NCBI GenBank assembly: GCA_031277685.1
Contig: JAITLV010000041.1
Span: 1-59,067 of the forward strand
Length of the DNA stretch: 59,067 nucleotides
Source: Sphingobacterium sp.
Lineage (GTDB): Bacteria; Bacteroidota; Bacteroidia; Sphingobacteriales; Sphingobacteriaceae
Direction of reading: 5' to 3'
Shown here: piece by piece, positions 25,843-34,643 of the stretch
Numbering within the stretch: the first letter of the stretch is position 1
Layout of the letters: every line of letters begins with the position of its first letter
Translations under genes and position numbers: made by a program
The notes under the pieces: generated by a model
The model's input: only the letters and a program-made list of their open reading frames with translations
What the model was told of the DNA's origin: nothing
The model's database searches: none

Positions 25843-27900
25843 CTAATTATAGCCCGGATTCTGATCCAATGATGGTAATCTGCGCATTTCGGCACGAGGT
25901 ATAGGCACCCAAATCAATTTTTTATCGACCTGCCTTGTCAAGAATGACGATGTACCTGGTGAAACTCGTTTGTAGAAAGATTCCCGATCCGCACCATCTG
26001 GGTTCATACCGCGAATAGGCTCACGCTCGGTTTCTTCGTACTTACCCCAACGGCGTACATCGTAAAAGCGTCTGTTTTCCCATAGAAACTCCACCATACG
26101 CTCACGTTCTATTTGCTTCTGTACCTCTGCCTTGTTGGCAAGCTGGGCAGACGACAGACCTGGCAAGCCCGCACGATAACGAACCATGTTAAAAGAGCTT
26201 TTGAGTTCATTTTGATCACGGCTCACAGTGTAAGTTCTATCACCAAGCTGTACTGTATGGCTTCCACTAAGATTATTTAAAGCTTCTGCATAAGAAAGTA
26301 ATATCTCCGCATAGCGGATAATAGGGTATGCTTTGAGCATCATTCTAGCTCCCGTACCACTGATTGCATCAAATGGGTTTACCCATTTCTTAATAACATA
26401 ACCAGTTAATGGATAATTAGGGGATGACGCCGATACACCACCTCGGCCGTCTGGTTCCTGGTAGAAATATTTAGCCGTATGCGTATTCAACGCTGTACTC
26501 GACAAAGCCTGCCACACGGCACCATTAAAACCTATAGATGCATAAAAACGCATTTCCCGGTTTGCATACATCTTAAATATCCCCGCATTAAGTGGGTAAC
26601 CCGAAAAATTACGCGGCTGAGCCGTAAATAAATCGCCAAAGGTGCCACCGGCAGGAAGATCAGCCACAGCTTCAAAATATGTATCTCCGCGGGCCTCTTC
26701 TTTGGTACGTCCATCATCCATCAGATAGGCATCAACGACTTTTTGTGTCACCGAAAAACGGCCCCATCCCCCTAAAGTTGGTGGGAATGCCCCTTGGTTC
26801 AAATCCGTTATGATATAATTCGTATTACGCCCCCAAATATATTCGGGATTGATTGAAGCGACAGCCTCACCAGTAAAGACATCAGAATATGATCTAAATG
26901 CATCAATATCAGCCGCCCCATTCGGAAAGCTTCCATAAAAGTTTGGATCAGAAGTCACTCCAATTGGTAGAGCAGGTGTCCTTTCATCCGCAGGCACTGT
27001 ATATAATTTATACCGCCCCATATCCATTACACGCTTAGCAGCAGCTGCAGCCAAGGCCCAACGTTTCTCATCGTATTGTTGTGATACATAATGTACCCCA
27101 TCCGTCTTACGGAGCCAATTGCCAAAATATGACGCAGCAACCGGCCCGCCATTAAACAATGGACTGGCATGGATCAAGCGCAAACGGGCGATCAATGCAA
27201 ATGCGGCACCTTTTGTCGGTTTACCGAAATCCAATAGACTAACATCAGTGGGAAGTTGTACTGCAGCCTTTTCAAATTCACCACAAATGTATTCCATAGC
27301 CTCATCATACGTTGCCCGAGGACGGTCGTAATATGCAATATCCTCATTGGTATTCACAACTTCATCTCCCAGCAATATCGGTGGGCCAAAATCTATAATG
27401 AGGTTATAGTAAGCGTAAGCCCTAATAAAACGTGTATATCCTTCGATACGGTTACGGTCTGCATAGCTCATGTCCCTTGGCACATCGAGGTTCTTTAAAA
27501 CATTATTAGCTTTACGAATGATTTTGTAGTATTTTCCCCATTGGTTAAGTCCGCCATAAAAATCAGGCGTAATATTTCCGGTGACAAAATCCATCCCATA
27601 GTAAATATTGGTCGTTCCAGTGCCTGTAAGACCGTTTATCGCTTCATCTGTCGCCATTGGTCCGGGCGTATAATTAGATCTGATCGTATTAGATTCGTCA
27701 GGAAACATTGCTGCGGCCCCCCACATATACGCTTCGATATAACGCGTATTGGTATAAGCCGAATCAATATTGAACTCATCATCAAAGTACTTATCAATAT
27801 TTAGATAATCTTTACAAGACGTCACCATAAACAACAGCTGTATGGCTAAGACGGATTTGGTTATTCTATTTATAATTACTGACGTTTTCATGTCTTTCAA
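25843..27900 (-). CDS. RagB/SusD-family outer-membrane lipoprotein
   Basis: The partner of the SusC encoded just upstream captures the substrate at the surface. It has lipobox VTSCKDYLNIDKYFDD, SusD helices (YYKIIRKANNVLKNLDVP; RIEGYTRFIRAYAYYNLIIDFGPPILLGD), and the C-terminal signature YPIIRYAEILLSYAEALNNL with RERMVEFLWENRRFYDVRRW. At 685 aa it is on the long side; extra residues lie in the middle around the loop-rich part (300-480). The start is the first Met or the one three codons later. The gap to SusC is 14 bases. Confidence 0.93.
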   Translation of the reverse strand: MKDMKTSVIINRITKSVLAIQLLFMVTSCKDYLNIDKYFDDEFNIDSAYTNTRYIEAYMWGAAAMFPDESNTIRSNYTPGPMATDEAINGLTGTGTTNIYYGMDFVTGNITPDFYGGLNQWGKYYKIIRKANNVLKNLDVPRDMSYADRNRIEGYTRFIRAYAYYNLIIDFGPPILLGDEVVNTNEDIAYYDRPRATYDEAMEYICGEFEKAAVQLPTDVSLLDFGKPTKGAAFALIARLRLIHASPLFNGGPVAASYFGNWLRKTDGVHYVSQQYDEKRWALAAAAAKRVMDMGRYKLYTVPADERTPALPIGVTSDPNFYGSFPNGAADIDAFRSYSDVFTGEAVASINPEYIWGRNTNYIITDLNQGAFPPTLGGWGRFSVTQKVVDAYLMDDGRTKEEARGDTYFEAVADLPAGGTFGDLFTAQPRNFSGYPLNAGIFKMYANREMRFYASIGFNGAVWQALSSTALNTHTAKYFYQEPDGRGGVSASSPNYPLTGYVIKKWVNPFDAISGTGARMMLKAYPIIRYAEILLSYAEALNNLSGSHTVQLGDRTYTVSRDQNELKSSFNMVRYRAGLPGLSSAQLANKAEVQKQIERERMVEFLWENRRFYDVRRWGKYEETEREPIRGMNPDGADRESFYKRVSPGTSSFLTRQVDKKLIWVPIPRAEMRRLPSLDQNPGYN

Positions 27901-27914
27901 TTATTTCTATGGTA

Positions 27915-30900
27915 TTAAAAATTAATATAAGCCTGTAACGAGTAAGTCGTCGGAATAGGATATTTGCGTCCACCCCAAGCTGCCTGTTCCGGGTCAAAAA
28001 TCTTAACATTATCCCAGATATATAAGTTGTTTCCAACAAACTGAAGATCCATGGATTTGACACCTAATCGCTTTAAAAATTTTGGGCTTACGTTATAATT
28101 CACGCTAAGTTCCTGTAAGCGTATATAACGAGCATCGTCCATCCAAAATGAAGACAACTGTGTATTGTTACTATTGTTGCCGTACTGTAAACGCGGATAT
28201 TTGGCATTTGGATTTTCAGCTAGTGAAAGATCAATACCATGTTCGAGAGCGTATTCCCTTGGAATCCAACGATTGGCAGGATCATTTGCCAGGCTAATGA
28301 CGTTACCATCTGTACCGCCGAAAAATGGCATATAGCCCATCCCAGTATTTTCAGTAACATCTTTATAAGTCATTGGCTGTCCAACATAGAAAAAGGATGT
28401 CTTACCAGTTCCTTTGAAAAGTACACCCAATGATAGATTTTTGTAACGGAATTCTCCACCAAAACCATACATCAACAATGGATAGTTGCTATGGGTCAAT
28501 GGCACTTTATCCAACGTATTGATAACACCATCACCATTGACATCCTTATATTTGATATCACCAGGCAATACCGTTCCAAAACTCTGCGTTGGACTGTATT
28601 TGATATCGTCCTCGTCTTTGAATAGACCTAACGATTGATAACCACGAATAGAACCATAAGGATAACCGTTATACTCTAGGTAAGAATACTCTAAGTAAGC
28701 CTGTTCCCAGTTTTGCACAATATTTTTAGAATAGGTAAAATTACCCCGCAAAGTCAGTGTCATATCGCTATTGAGCTTGGTGGTATAGCTAATATTACCA
28801 TCAGCACCCGAACTCTTCATACGTCCTACGTTGGCATACGGATTGGAAATTACCCCTACGTAATCCGGCACCTGCACCCGTGGCTGGAAGATACCATTGC
28901 GCTGATCCTGGAAAAAGTCAATTACAAAATCAATTTTATTATTAAAAAACTTTCCTTCTATCCCGAGATTGGACTTAATCGAGCGCTCCCATGCTAAGTT
29001 ATCAGCCCCAATACGGGTTTCTGAAATTGTTTCAATACCACCAACTCCCCAAACACCGCTATTGTAAATATCGGCCTTGGTCAAGTAAGGGAAACGGACG
29101 GCATTCAGAATCCGATCATTACCTACGGTACCATAAGACGCCCTGATTTTAAAATAGTCTACCCAAGGAGCGGCATCTTTTATGAACTTGTAACTTGAAG
29201 GTACCCATCCTATCGCTACAGAAGGGAAAAACCCATACTGGCGACCAGGTTGAAAATTCTCAGAACCGGTATAACCAAAATTGGCATCCAATAAGTAAGT
29301 ATCCTTATAACCGTAGGTAAACCTACTGGACACCCCTTGATAACGAACAGGTATTGCGGTCATATTACTGGTTGCATCCTCGGTATCTTTGGCATCACTC
29401 AGGTAATAATAAACCAAAGCTGAAGTACGGTGATCCTCTCCAAATTTTTTATCATAATTAAGTGTGGATTCAAAATGATATTTTCGGTATTGGGTTACAG
29501 TCTTCGAATAGGAAGCCGGTTTCTCCTGTACCTTTTGAACCATGATCAATGATCCATCCAAATTACGGCCTGTTGCTTCATACAATGCAGGCTGCATCCA
29601 CCTGCGTTCGGAAAAATAGCTCTGGATATCATAAGCACCTTGACCACGGATTTTCAACCCCTCAAGTAGGCTGCCTAAGTCCTGCTCAAGCGCCAGGGTT
29701 ACCTTACCTTTATAATTCTGATTATTATAGTTACCCGTACGGTTGATCATCACGTAAGGTGATGAACGTTGGCCCGATCCTACACCGGGCAATAGGCCAT
29801 TAGAGTATTGAAGTGGAATAGAAATCGGTGTAAGTGTAGATTGTGTTTTCCAGATCTCATCCGTATTACCAAATCCAGGTTCCCTTTTAACCGATAAAAA
29901 ACCATCTGACCCCAAAAATACCTTAGTCGTCTTCGTCAGGTTAATATCAAGATTAAGGCGATAATTGTATGTATTATAACCGACATTAGAGCTGTAAATG
30001 CTATTCTTATCTACTTTGTAGGCCGCAGTTTCTTTATTTCCCCCCAAACTCAGGAAGTAGCGTGCCACCTCAGAACCGCCACGTCCCGAGGCATAGTAGC
30101 TCTGACGCCAAAAGCTTCGGTTTAGAATCTCATCCTGCCAGCTGACGTCCGGGTACATATCCGGATCCAGATGCTGCTGTATAATACCCAATTCGGTATC
30201 GTTAAATAGCGGTTCACTCCCGCGGACAATAGTCGCTTCATTGGCCAACAAGGCATAATCGTAAGCACGCATATATTTAGGTAAACGATTCAATCTGGAT
30301 AAGGTCGTATTTGCACGACCAGTAATCTGTATACGGTCTACTGTACCGCGTTTTGTAGTCACCAATACCACTCCGTTTGCCCCCCGTACACCGTATACTG
30401 CTGTTGCTGAAGCATCTTTCAGAATGGAGAAGCTCTCCACGTCTGCTGGGTCTATGGTATTTAAATCACCTTCAAGCCCATCAATAAGCACTAAGGCTTT
30501 CGCGTTGGCACCAAATGTACCAATACCACGCACCCAAAAATCAGAGATATTTGATCCTGGTTCACCTGAGGTTTGCATGGATATAATACCTGCTGCACGG
30601 CCGCCCAGCATATTCGCGATAGAAGGTGCGGGACTTTGTAACTGTTTCACATCTACTGTTGTAATGGCACCTACAGAACTAATTTTCCGTTGTTTTGCGC
30701 CCAAACCAACTACGACGACCTCATCAATATTCGTGCTCTTATCGAGCATTTTTATTTCCAGATTGTTGGTCGATTCTACCACCAAATGCTCGGCAACATC
30801 ATAGCCCACACTGGTAAATACCAACCAGTCTCCATACACAGCTTTAATAGTAAACTTTCCCTTTTCATCTGTAGAAGTTGCTCCTGTCGGTTTATCCTTG

Positions 30901-31046
30901 ACGTAGATTGATACTTTAGATATAGGTTGCCCCTTGCTATCAACGACAGTTCCGGCAATCGTTAACTGTTCTTCTGTTTGTTGTGCAAGTGCAGGTGATA
31001 GCCAGAGGCACAGCGGCAGGATGCACAAAAAATAAAAAATCTTCAT
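27915..31046 (-). CDS. SusC/RagA-family TonB-linked outer-membrane transporter
   Basis: A 1043-aa TonB-dependent channel without STN domain, so unlike the first locus it is not expected to signal through FecR. After the signal peptide (cleavage near ALAQ) comes the carboxypeptidase-like domain (LTIAGTVVDSKGQPISKVSIY). The plug follows, with IDEVVVVGLGAKQRKISSVGA, ALVLIDGLEGD and FSILKDASATAVYGVRGANG, then the 22-strand barrel ending YSLQAYINF. It forms the core of the second locus together with SusD. Regulation is not visible next to it: no hybrid two-component system, SusR or sigma/FecR pair is adjacent. Confidence 0.94.
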   Translation of the reverse strand: MKIFYFLCILPLCLWLSPALAQQTEEQLTIAGTVVDSKGQPISKVSIYVKDKPTGATSTDEKGKFTIKAVYGDWLVFTSVGYDVAEHLVVESTNNLEIKMLDKSTNIDEVVVVGLGAKQRKISSVGAITTVDVKQLQSPAPSIANMLGGRAAGIISMQTSGEPGSNISDFWVRGIGTFGANAKALVLIDGLEGDLNTIDPADVESFSILKDASATAVYGVRGANGVVLVTTKRGTVDRIQITGRANTTLSRLNRLPKYMRAYDYALLANEATIVRGSEPLFNDTELGIIQQHLDPDMYPDVSWQDEILNRSFWRQSYYASGRGGSEVARYFLSLGGNKETAAYKVDKNSIYSSNVGYNTYNYRLNLDINLTKTTKVFLGSDGFLSVKREPGFGNTDEIWKTQSTLTPISIPLQYSNGLLPGVGSGQRSSPYVMINRTGNYNNQNYKGKVTLALEQDLGSLLEGLKIRGQGAYDIQSYFSERRWMQPALYEATGRNLDGSLIMVQKVQEKPASYSKTVTQYRKYHFESTLNYDKKFGEDHRTSALVYYYLSDAKDTEDATSNMTAIPVRYQGVSSRFTYGYKDTYLLDANFGYTGSENFQPGRQYGFFPSVAIGWVPSSYKFIKDAAPWVDYFKIRASYGTVGNDRILNAVRFPYLTKADIYNSGVWGVGGIETISETRIGADNLAWERSIKSNLGIEGKFFNNKIDFVIDFFQDQRNGIFQPRVQVPDYVGVISNPYANVGRMKSSGADGNISYTTKLNSDMTLTLRGNFTYSKNIVQNWEQAYLEYSYLEYNGYPYGSIRGYQSLGLFKDEDDIKYSPTQSFGTVLPGDIKYKDVNGDGVINTLDKVPLTHSNYPLLMYGFGGEFRYKNLSLGVLFKGTGKTSFFYVGQPMTYKDVTENTGMGYMPFFGGTDGNVISLANDPANRWIPREYALEHGIDLSLAENPNAKYPRLQYGNNSNNTQLSSFWMDDARYIRLQELSVNYNVSPKFLKRLGVKSMDLQFVGNNLYIWDNVKIFDPEQAAWGGRKYPIPTTYSLQAYINF

Positions 31047-31065
31047 AATATAATAAGTAGGTTAA

Positions 31066-32391
31066 TTATTCGATAACTAATTTACGGATGCGCGCATTGT
31101 TCCAGTCTGCGATATAGATATCGCCCTGATCATTCACCGCAACACCCCAAGGTTGGTTGAACTGAGATTCTACAGGCCCACCGTCTTTATACCCCGCTTT
31201 AGTCGGTTGTCCGGCAACTGTAGAAACAACTCCATCAGCCGATAACATGCGGATACAATGATTACCATAATCGGCAATAAACATATTTCCGGTCTTGTCA
31301 AATTTGATATCTTTTGGATAATTGAAAATTGCATCTTTAACGGGGCCGTCACGAAATCCGGATCCACCCGGTGCATTGATACGCTTGAAGCCTTCGTTGA
31401 TATGGTCAGGACGTAGGTCTAATACAGAAATGCCTTGTGCAAACGTGTTCGGGCTAGCGTTTGAGTGCAACGTAATATACAATTCCCAAGGTTTTGCTGG
31501 ATTAATAGCCTGTCCATATTGTGATCCATAAGGCCCTTTGTGCACGATTGTCGCAGCATATGTCACCGGATCTATTTTAGCGATATGACCATCACGGAAG
31601 CGTGTATATAAATGGCCATCGTAGGGGCAAAAAGTCACAAAGTTGGCATATCTATCCGCCTGAACAATTTTGCCGTAATCAGCTGCTGAGAACTGCGCAT
31701 TGCGTTGACGGAGTGTCCAAGCTTCTCTTGGATCAAAGGAAAAAAATACTTCGGCTACCGACTCATGTGAAACCGTCATAATACCAGGCACCCGATCCAC
31801 TGTCACTCCATTGGCATAGGGATTGGCATCCTTTGCAACTGAATATAATGGCGTTACAATATTTTCCTTTTCGTTGATACGTGCAATACCAAATGATCCA
31901 CCGTCACGCCAGGTCATAAACAGATTGCCTTGCGCGTCCATATCTAGGTATTTACCATAGACATGTGCCTGATCGAGTGTACCTGCTGAAAAGTTCTTAT
32001 CCCCTGTACCGGTAACTGTACTGACCTGCGCTTGGATATGATAAGTAAATGATTTATCATAAATCAATGAATCTTTACCGATGACAACCGAAATTTTGGG
32101 ATCATCACCAGGAAGACGTGGCACAATAGCATAAATACGTTCTCCACTTGAGGAGACTACTGCAGCCCGTGCATTATTAAAATACACTTTGATCTTATTT
32201 GGATCGGATCCAAAGTTTTGACCATCTAATAAGATTTTATCCTTAGCCCCGCCTTCCACAGGGTAGAAAGAAGATAGCACGACCGGCTTATTGGGATCAT
32301 GCTCACCTTGTTTTATTGCAACATCTTCTTTACAATAAGAAAAAAACAGCAACGAAAACAAAGAAAAAGTGAAATAATTACATTTTTTCAT
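31066..32391 (-). CDS. TIG/IPT plus NHL-repeat surface lipoprotein
   Basis: The 441-aa lipoprotein has a leader with lipobox FFSYC followed by KED. An IPT/TIG immunoglobulin-like domain covers about residues 35-115 (PVVLSSFYPVEGGAKDKILL, NFGSDPNKIKVYFNNARA). NHL-type beta-propeller repeats fill the rest; the last ones are clearest (NYPKDIKFDKTGNMFIADYG, HCIRMLSADGVVSTVAG, FNQPWGVAVNDQGDIYIADW). Such IPT/NHL proteins accompany SusCD pairs and are taken as surface glycan-binding proteins. It is the first gene of the second locus, 19 bases before SusC, preceded by a candidate promoter and an AT-rich region. Confidence 0.9.
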   Translation of the reverse strand: MKKCNYFTFSLFSLLFFSYCKEDVAIKQGEHDPNKPVVLSSFYPVEGGAKDKILLDGQNFGSDPNKIKVYFNNARAAVVSSSGERIYAIVPRLPGDDPKISVVIGKDSLIYDKSFTYHIQAQVSTVTGTGDKNFSAGTLDQAHVYGKYLDMDAQGNLFMTWRDGGSFGIARINEKENIVTPLYSVAKDANPYANGVTVDRVPGIMTVSHESVAEVFFSFDPREAWTLRQRNAQFSAADYGKIVQADRYANFVTFCPYDGHLYTRFRDGHIAKIDPVTYAATIVHKGPYGSQYGQAINPAKPWELYITLHSNASPNTFAQGISVLDLRPDHINEGFKRINAPGGSGFRDGPVKDAIFNYPKDIKFDKTGNMFIADYGNHCIRMLSADGVVSTVAGQPTKAGYKDGGPVESQFNQPWGVAVNDQGDIYIADWNNARIRKLVIE

Positions 32392-32407
32392 AATAATTTT
32401 GGTTAAA

Positions 32408-32415
32408 CAAATCTA
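32408..32415 (-). promoter_or_regulatory. Candidate -7 element for the second Sus locus
   Basis: TAGATTTG on the minus strand fits TAnnTTTG and lies 17 bases before the ATG of the TIG/NHL gene. A matching TTTG at the -33 position is not present (TTCG at about the right distance), and the leader would be short, so this is tentative. Confidence 0.35.
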
Positions 32416-33036
32416 TAACTGGTTCTGACTTGAGATCGAATATAATTCAGAAAAACAAACAAAGCAAATATTTCAAAACAAAAAAAATAAACAAAAAAAA
32501 TATTTTTTAAAAAATTTGAAAGAATAAGAAATAAACAACACAAGTTAACACAGGCATAAGATTTAGATTAAAACGCTGCAAAACTAACAAACAAGGCCAT
32601 ACAAACTACCATAACGATGATTACCATATTGTTAACATTGTTTTAATTTAACAATAAGTAGTTAATTTCATGTTTAAGAAAAAAAACAAAAGAAACATTA
32701 CCAAAATAAAACGAAACCCCATCATTTGTAACACCTCAATTCGCAGTATGCTCAGACACTAAGACAACTGTGGTGTTTTCTTTCACTTTCCATATTTTGC
32801 GGATTTTTGCGGGACAACAGCAACCTTCCTTTAATTTTAAACTCGAACAGCTTACTCTTTCTCCCTAATCGGTTTATAAGAATACCACTCCAGCTGTTTT
32901 GACTATAACAACCATCTCAATCTTAATCCCCTTCCCAAAACCTTTTTCATTAATAGTGGAAAGACTCTATACTACCAACCATCTATTTTCCTTTAGAAAT
33001 TTCCTGTCTCTATACTAAGTTTAGCCTACATTTTCC
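32416..33036. other. AT-rich gene-free stretch before the repeat region
   Basis: The first 300 bases are dominated by A and T runs (for example around 32450-32530), followed by less biased sequence. I find no ORF with protein-like composition and no RNA gene. It probably holds upstream control sequence of the Sus locus and the border of the accessory region. Confidence 0.5.
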
Positions 33037-33092
33037 CTACTATTTTCCTACTGTTGACCTACGTCAGTAGGTCAACAGTAGGAAAATAGTAG
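33037..33092. repeat. Perfect 26-bp inverted repeat with 4-base loop
   Basis: Arms 33037-33062 and 33067-33092 are exact reverse complements with the loop GTCA. The arms contain repeated CCTAC words (TTCCTAC, GACCTAC). The repeat is in non-coding DNA with no T tract, so it is not an obvious terminator. It may be a cruciform-forming site, the end of a lost mobile element, or a small structured RNA. Confidence 0.9.
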
Positions 33093-33248
33093 ACCGATAG
33101 TGGGTCAAGGGGCGAATCCTATTAAAAAAAGATAGCGAAGAAGGCAGGAAGTTAGTACGATGATATCGCTACTTGTTCATCCTTTCTTCATAACTCCTTC
33201 GTACCTGACTCGCCCCTTATTCGGAGGCCGCCCACTTCTTCTCCACTG

Positions 33249-33322
33249 TTTCCCTACTCTTTCCCTACTGATTATGTAGGCAATATGTAGAGAATCTGTA
33301 GGAAATATGTAGGCGCATTCCG
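33249..33322. repeat. CCCTAC/GTAGG word cluster
   Basis: Two close CCCTAC words (TTTCCCTAC twice) are followed within 60 bases by four GTAG(G) words (ATGTAGG, ATGTAGA, CTGTAGG, ATGTAGG), the same vocabulary as in the inverted repeat 160 bases upstream. The words can pair in several ways. Between the two lie an inverted GGGGCGA/TCGCCCC pair (about 33109 and 33209). The long minus-strand frames over this area do not look like real proteins. Confidence 0.5.
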
Positions 33323-33530
33323 AAGATGGTACGAACCAGACACGAAAAAATGGCGAATAAAGGGGCAAGAAAAAGAGCATAATGATTAGCCAATTTTCGG
33401 CCACCATATGGCCGCTTTTCGGCCAAAAACCTTCCCCCATCTTTGAATTGATAACATTCAAAACTTAGGAAAATAAAAAAGAATCTAGCACCATACAAGC
33501 ATTGTTCCCTGCGAGCATACCCTAATCTTG

Positions 33531-33570
33531 TCCTAATTTCTCCAAAAGTGTCCTTATTTCTCAAAAGGTG
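33531..33570. repeat. Two tandem 20-base imperfect repeats
   Basis: Units 33531-33550 and 33551-33570 share 17 of 20 bases (TCCtAATTTCTCcAAAAGTG type). They lie in gene-free sequence at the border of the accessory region. A small unrecognised frame (33675-33773, 32 codons, plus strand) follows and is not called as a gene. Confidence 0.55.
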
Positions 33571-33968
33571 CAAACATTCCCCCTAAAATCCAGTATTATG
33601 CATTTTGAAAACTAGTGGGTTAGTACGGAAAATGCACAACTCTTCCTCCAGATCCAGACAACTTTTAACCTTATATGCTCGATATATTTGGGATCAATTC
33701 AACAGTGACAGGAAGTCATGTCGATCAATTGAGAAGTAATGCAGTTGATTTAGGAATTAATTCTACAATATAAAACAATCACAAATTCTATGTTTGAATT
33801 CACTCATCCATTAGCTGGGATTTAGGCGTAGTCAATAAATAACAGTCAAATCGAGCTATAAAATAGCAAAAATATATTAAATAAACATGTGCTGAACGGT
33901 AGTATTTAGTAAAAAAATTATAAATACTTTTCCATACCGTAAAATCTGCACAACAAAGCAAAATAAGT

Positions 33969-34200
33969 ATGAAGAAGACCTTCAAATTTATATTACCAAA
34001 AGTAGCGCTTAAAGTCCAGAAGTTTACGGATAAGGTAAATGCGGCAGTCGGAAAATTTAAAGAAGCTCTAGCTGGTCGATTAGGAAAATCGTGTTACCAG
34101 CGTGGCCCTTTTTTTATTCGGGAAAGGCAATATCGGCTATAATGTCCACGTAGGCCGGCTGAAAACACCATCTTTTATCATCGATGACCGAAATGTTTAA
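33969..34200 (+). pseudogene. Small frameshifted ORF of unknown family
   Basis: From the ATG at 33969 a protein-like frame (MKKTFKFILPKVALKVQKF, then an amphipathic Lys-rich helix) runs to about 34108. There a run of seven T (34108-34114) coincides with a change of frame. In the frame shifted by one base, sequence continues as LFGKGNIGYNVHVGRLKTPS and on to a stop at 34198-34200. Read without the shift the product ends at 34142 (57 aa). Together about 77 residues would result. I do not recognise the family. Its place in a region of gene debris supports a broken gene, but a real short protein ending at 34142 is possible. Confidence 0.45.
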
Positions 34201-34237
34201 TAATGCTCTTTTTGATGTAATTGAAAAACTAAAAATT

Positions 34238-34546
34238 CTATTTCAGTTTTTCGATCACTTCTATTGTCAGCTTTGTATACTTTGCAATCTGCTCAATTGA
34301 GAAACCACTTATCTTCATTTCGCGAGCAATATCAAGAGCCTTATTACGCTCGCTCTCAGAACGTCCTTTCTTAATCCCCTCCTTTTCAGCATACGCAATC
34401 GTTGCATTATAGACACGTTTTTGTTCCAAGCTTGATATGTATGACATCTTTTCTTCCGGCGTTAAATTTGCCAGTTCTCCTTTCGCCCTGTTTGATGGAT
34501 CGCCGAACTGATTGACAAAAAGTGAATATATCAGAAAAAAAATATT
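34238..34546 (-). pseudogene. 3' remnant of an Rpn-family nuclease gene
   Basis: The frame encodes the C-terminal part of a recombination-promoting nuclease/transposase-like protein (PD-(D/E)XK family, PDDEXK_2). IYSLFVNQFGDPSNRAK is followed by LTPEEKMSYISSLEQKRVYN, IAYAEKEGIKKG and a C-terminal KLTIEVIEKLK. An in-frame stop at 34547-34549 precedes it, and the catalytic N-terminal 200 residues are missing, so only about 102 residues remain. A start at 34447 would give 69 aa, which is probably not functional. These genes multiply in Bacteroidota genomes; this copy is decayed. Confidence 0.75.
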
Positions 34547-34643
34547 TCACACAACTTAAACCTAATTCACTTTAATATAATTAAAAATTAACATTTAATC
34601 AATATAAAAAAGCAATATTTACAAACAAATATAAATTCAAATT

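Noticed and set aside
33037..33092. Considered as a Rho-independent terminator
   Set aside because: No T tract on either side and no gene end within several hundred bases.
33249..33322. Considered as a CRISPR-like array because of recurring GTAGG words
   Set aside because: Repeats are only 5-9 bases, irregularly spaced and partly inverted; no cas genes in the window.
33177..33573. Two minus-strand frames (94 and 102 codons) over the repeat region
   Set aside because: They overlap each other and the repeats, have mixed low-complexity composition and no known motif. I cannot exclude a repeat-encoded small protein but do not call it.
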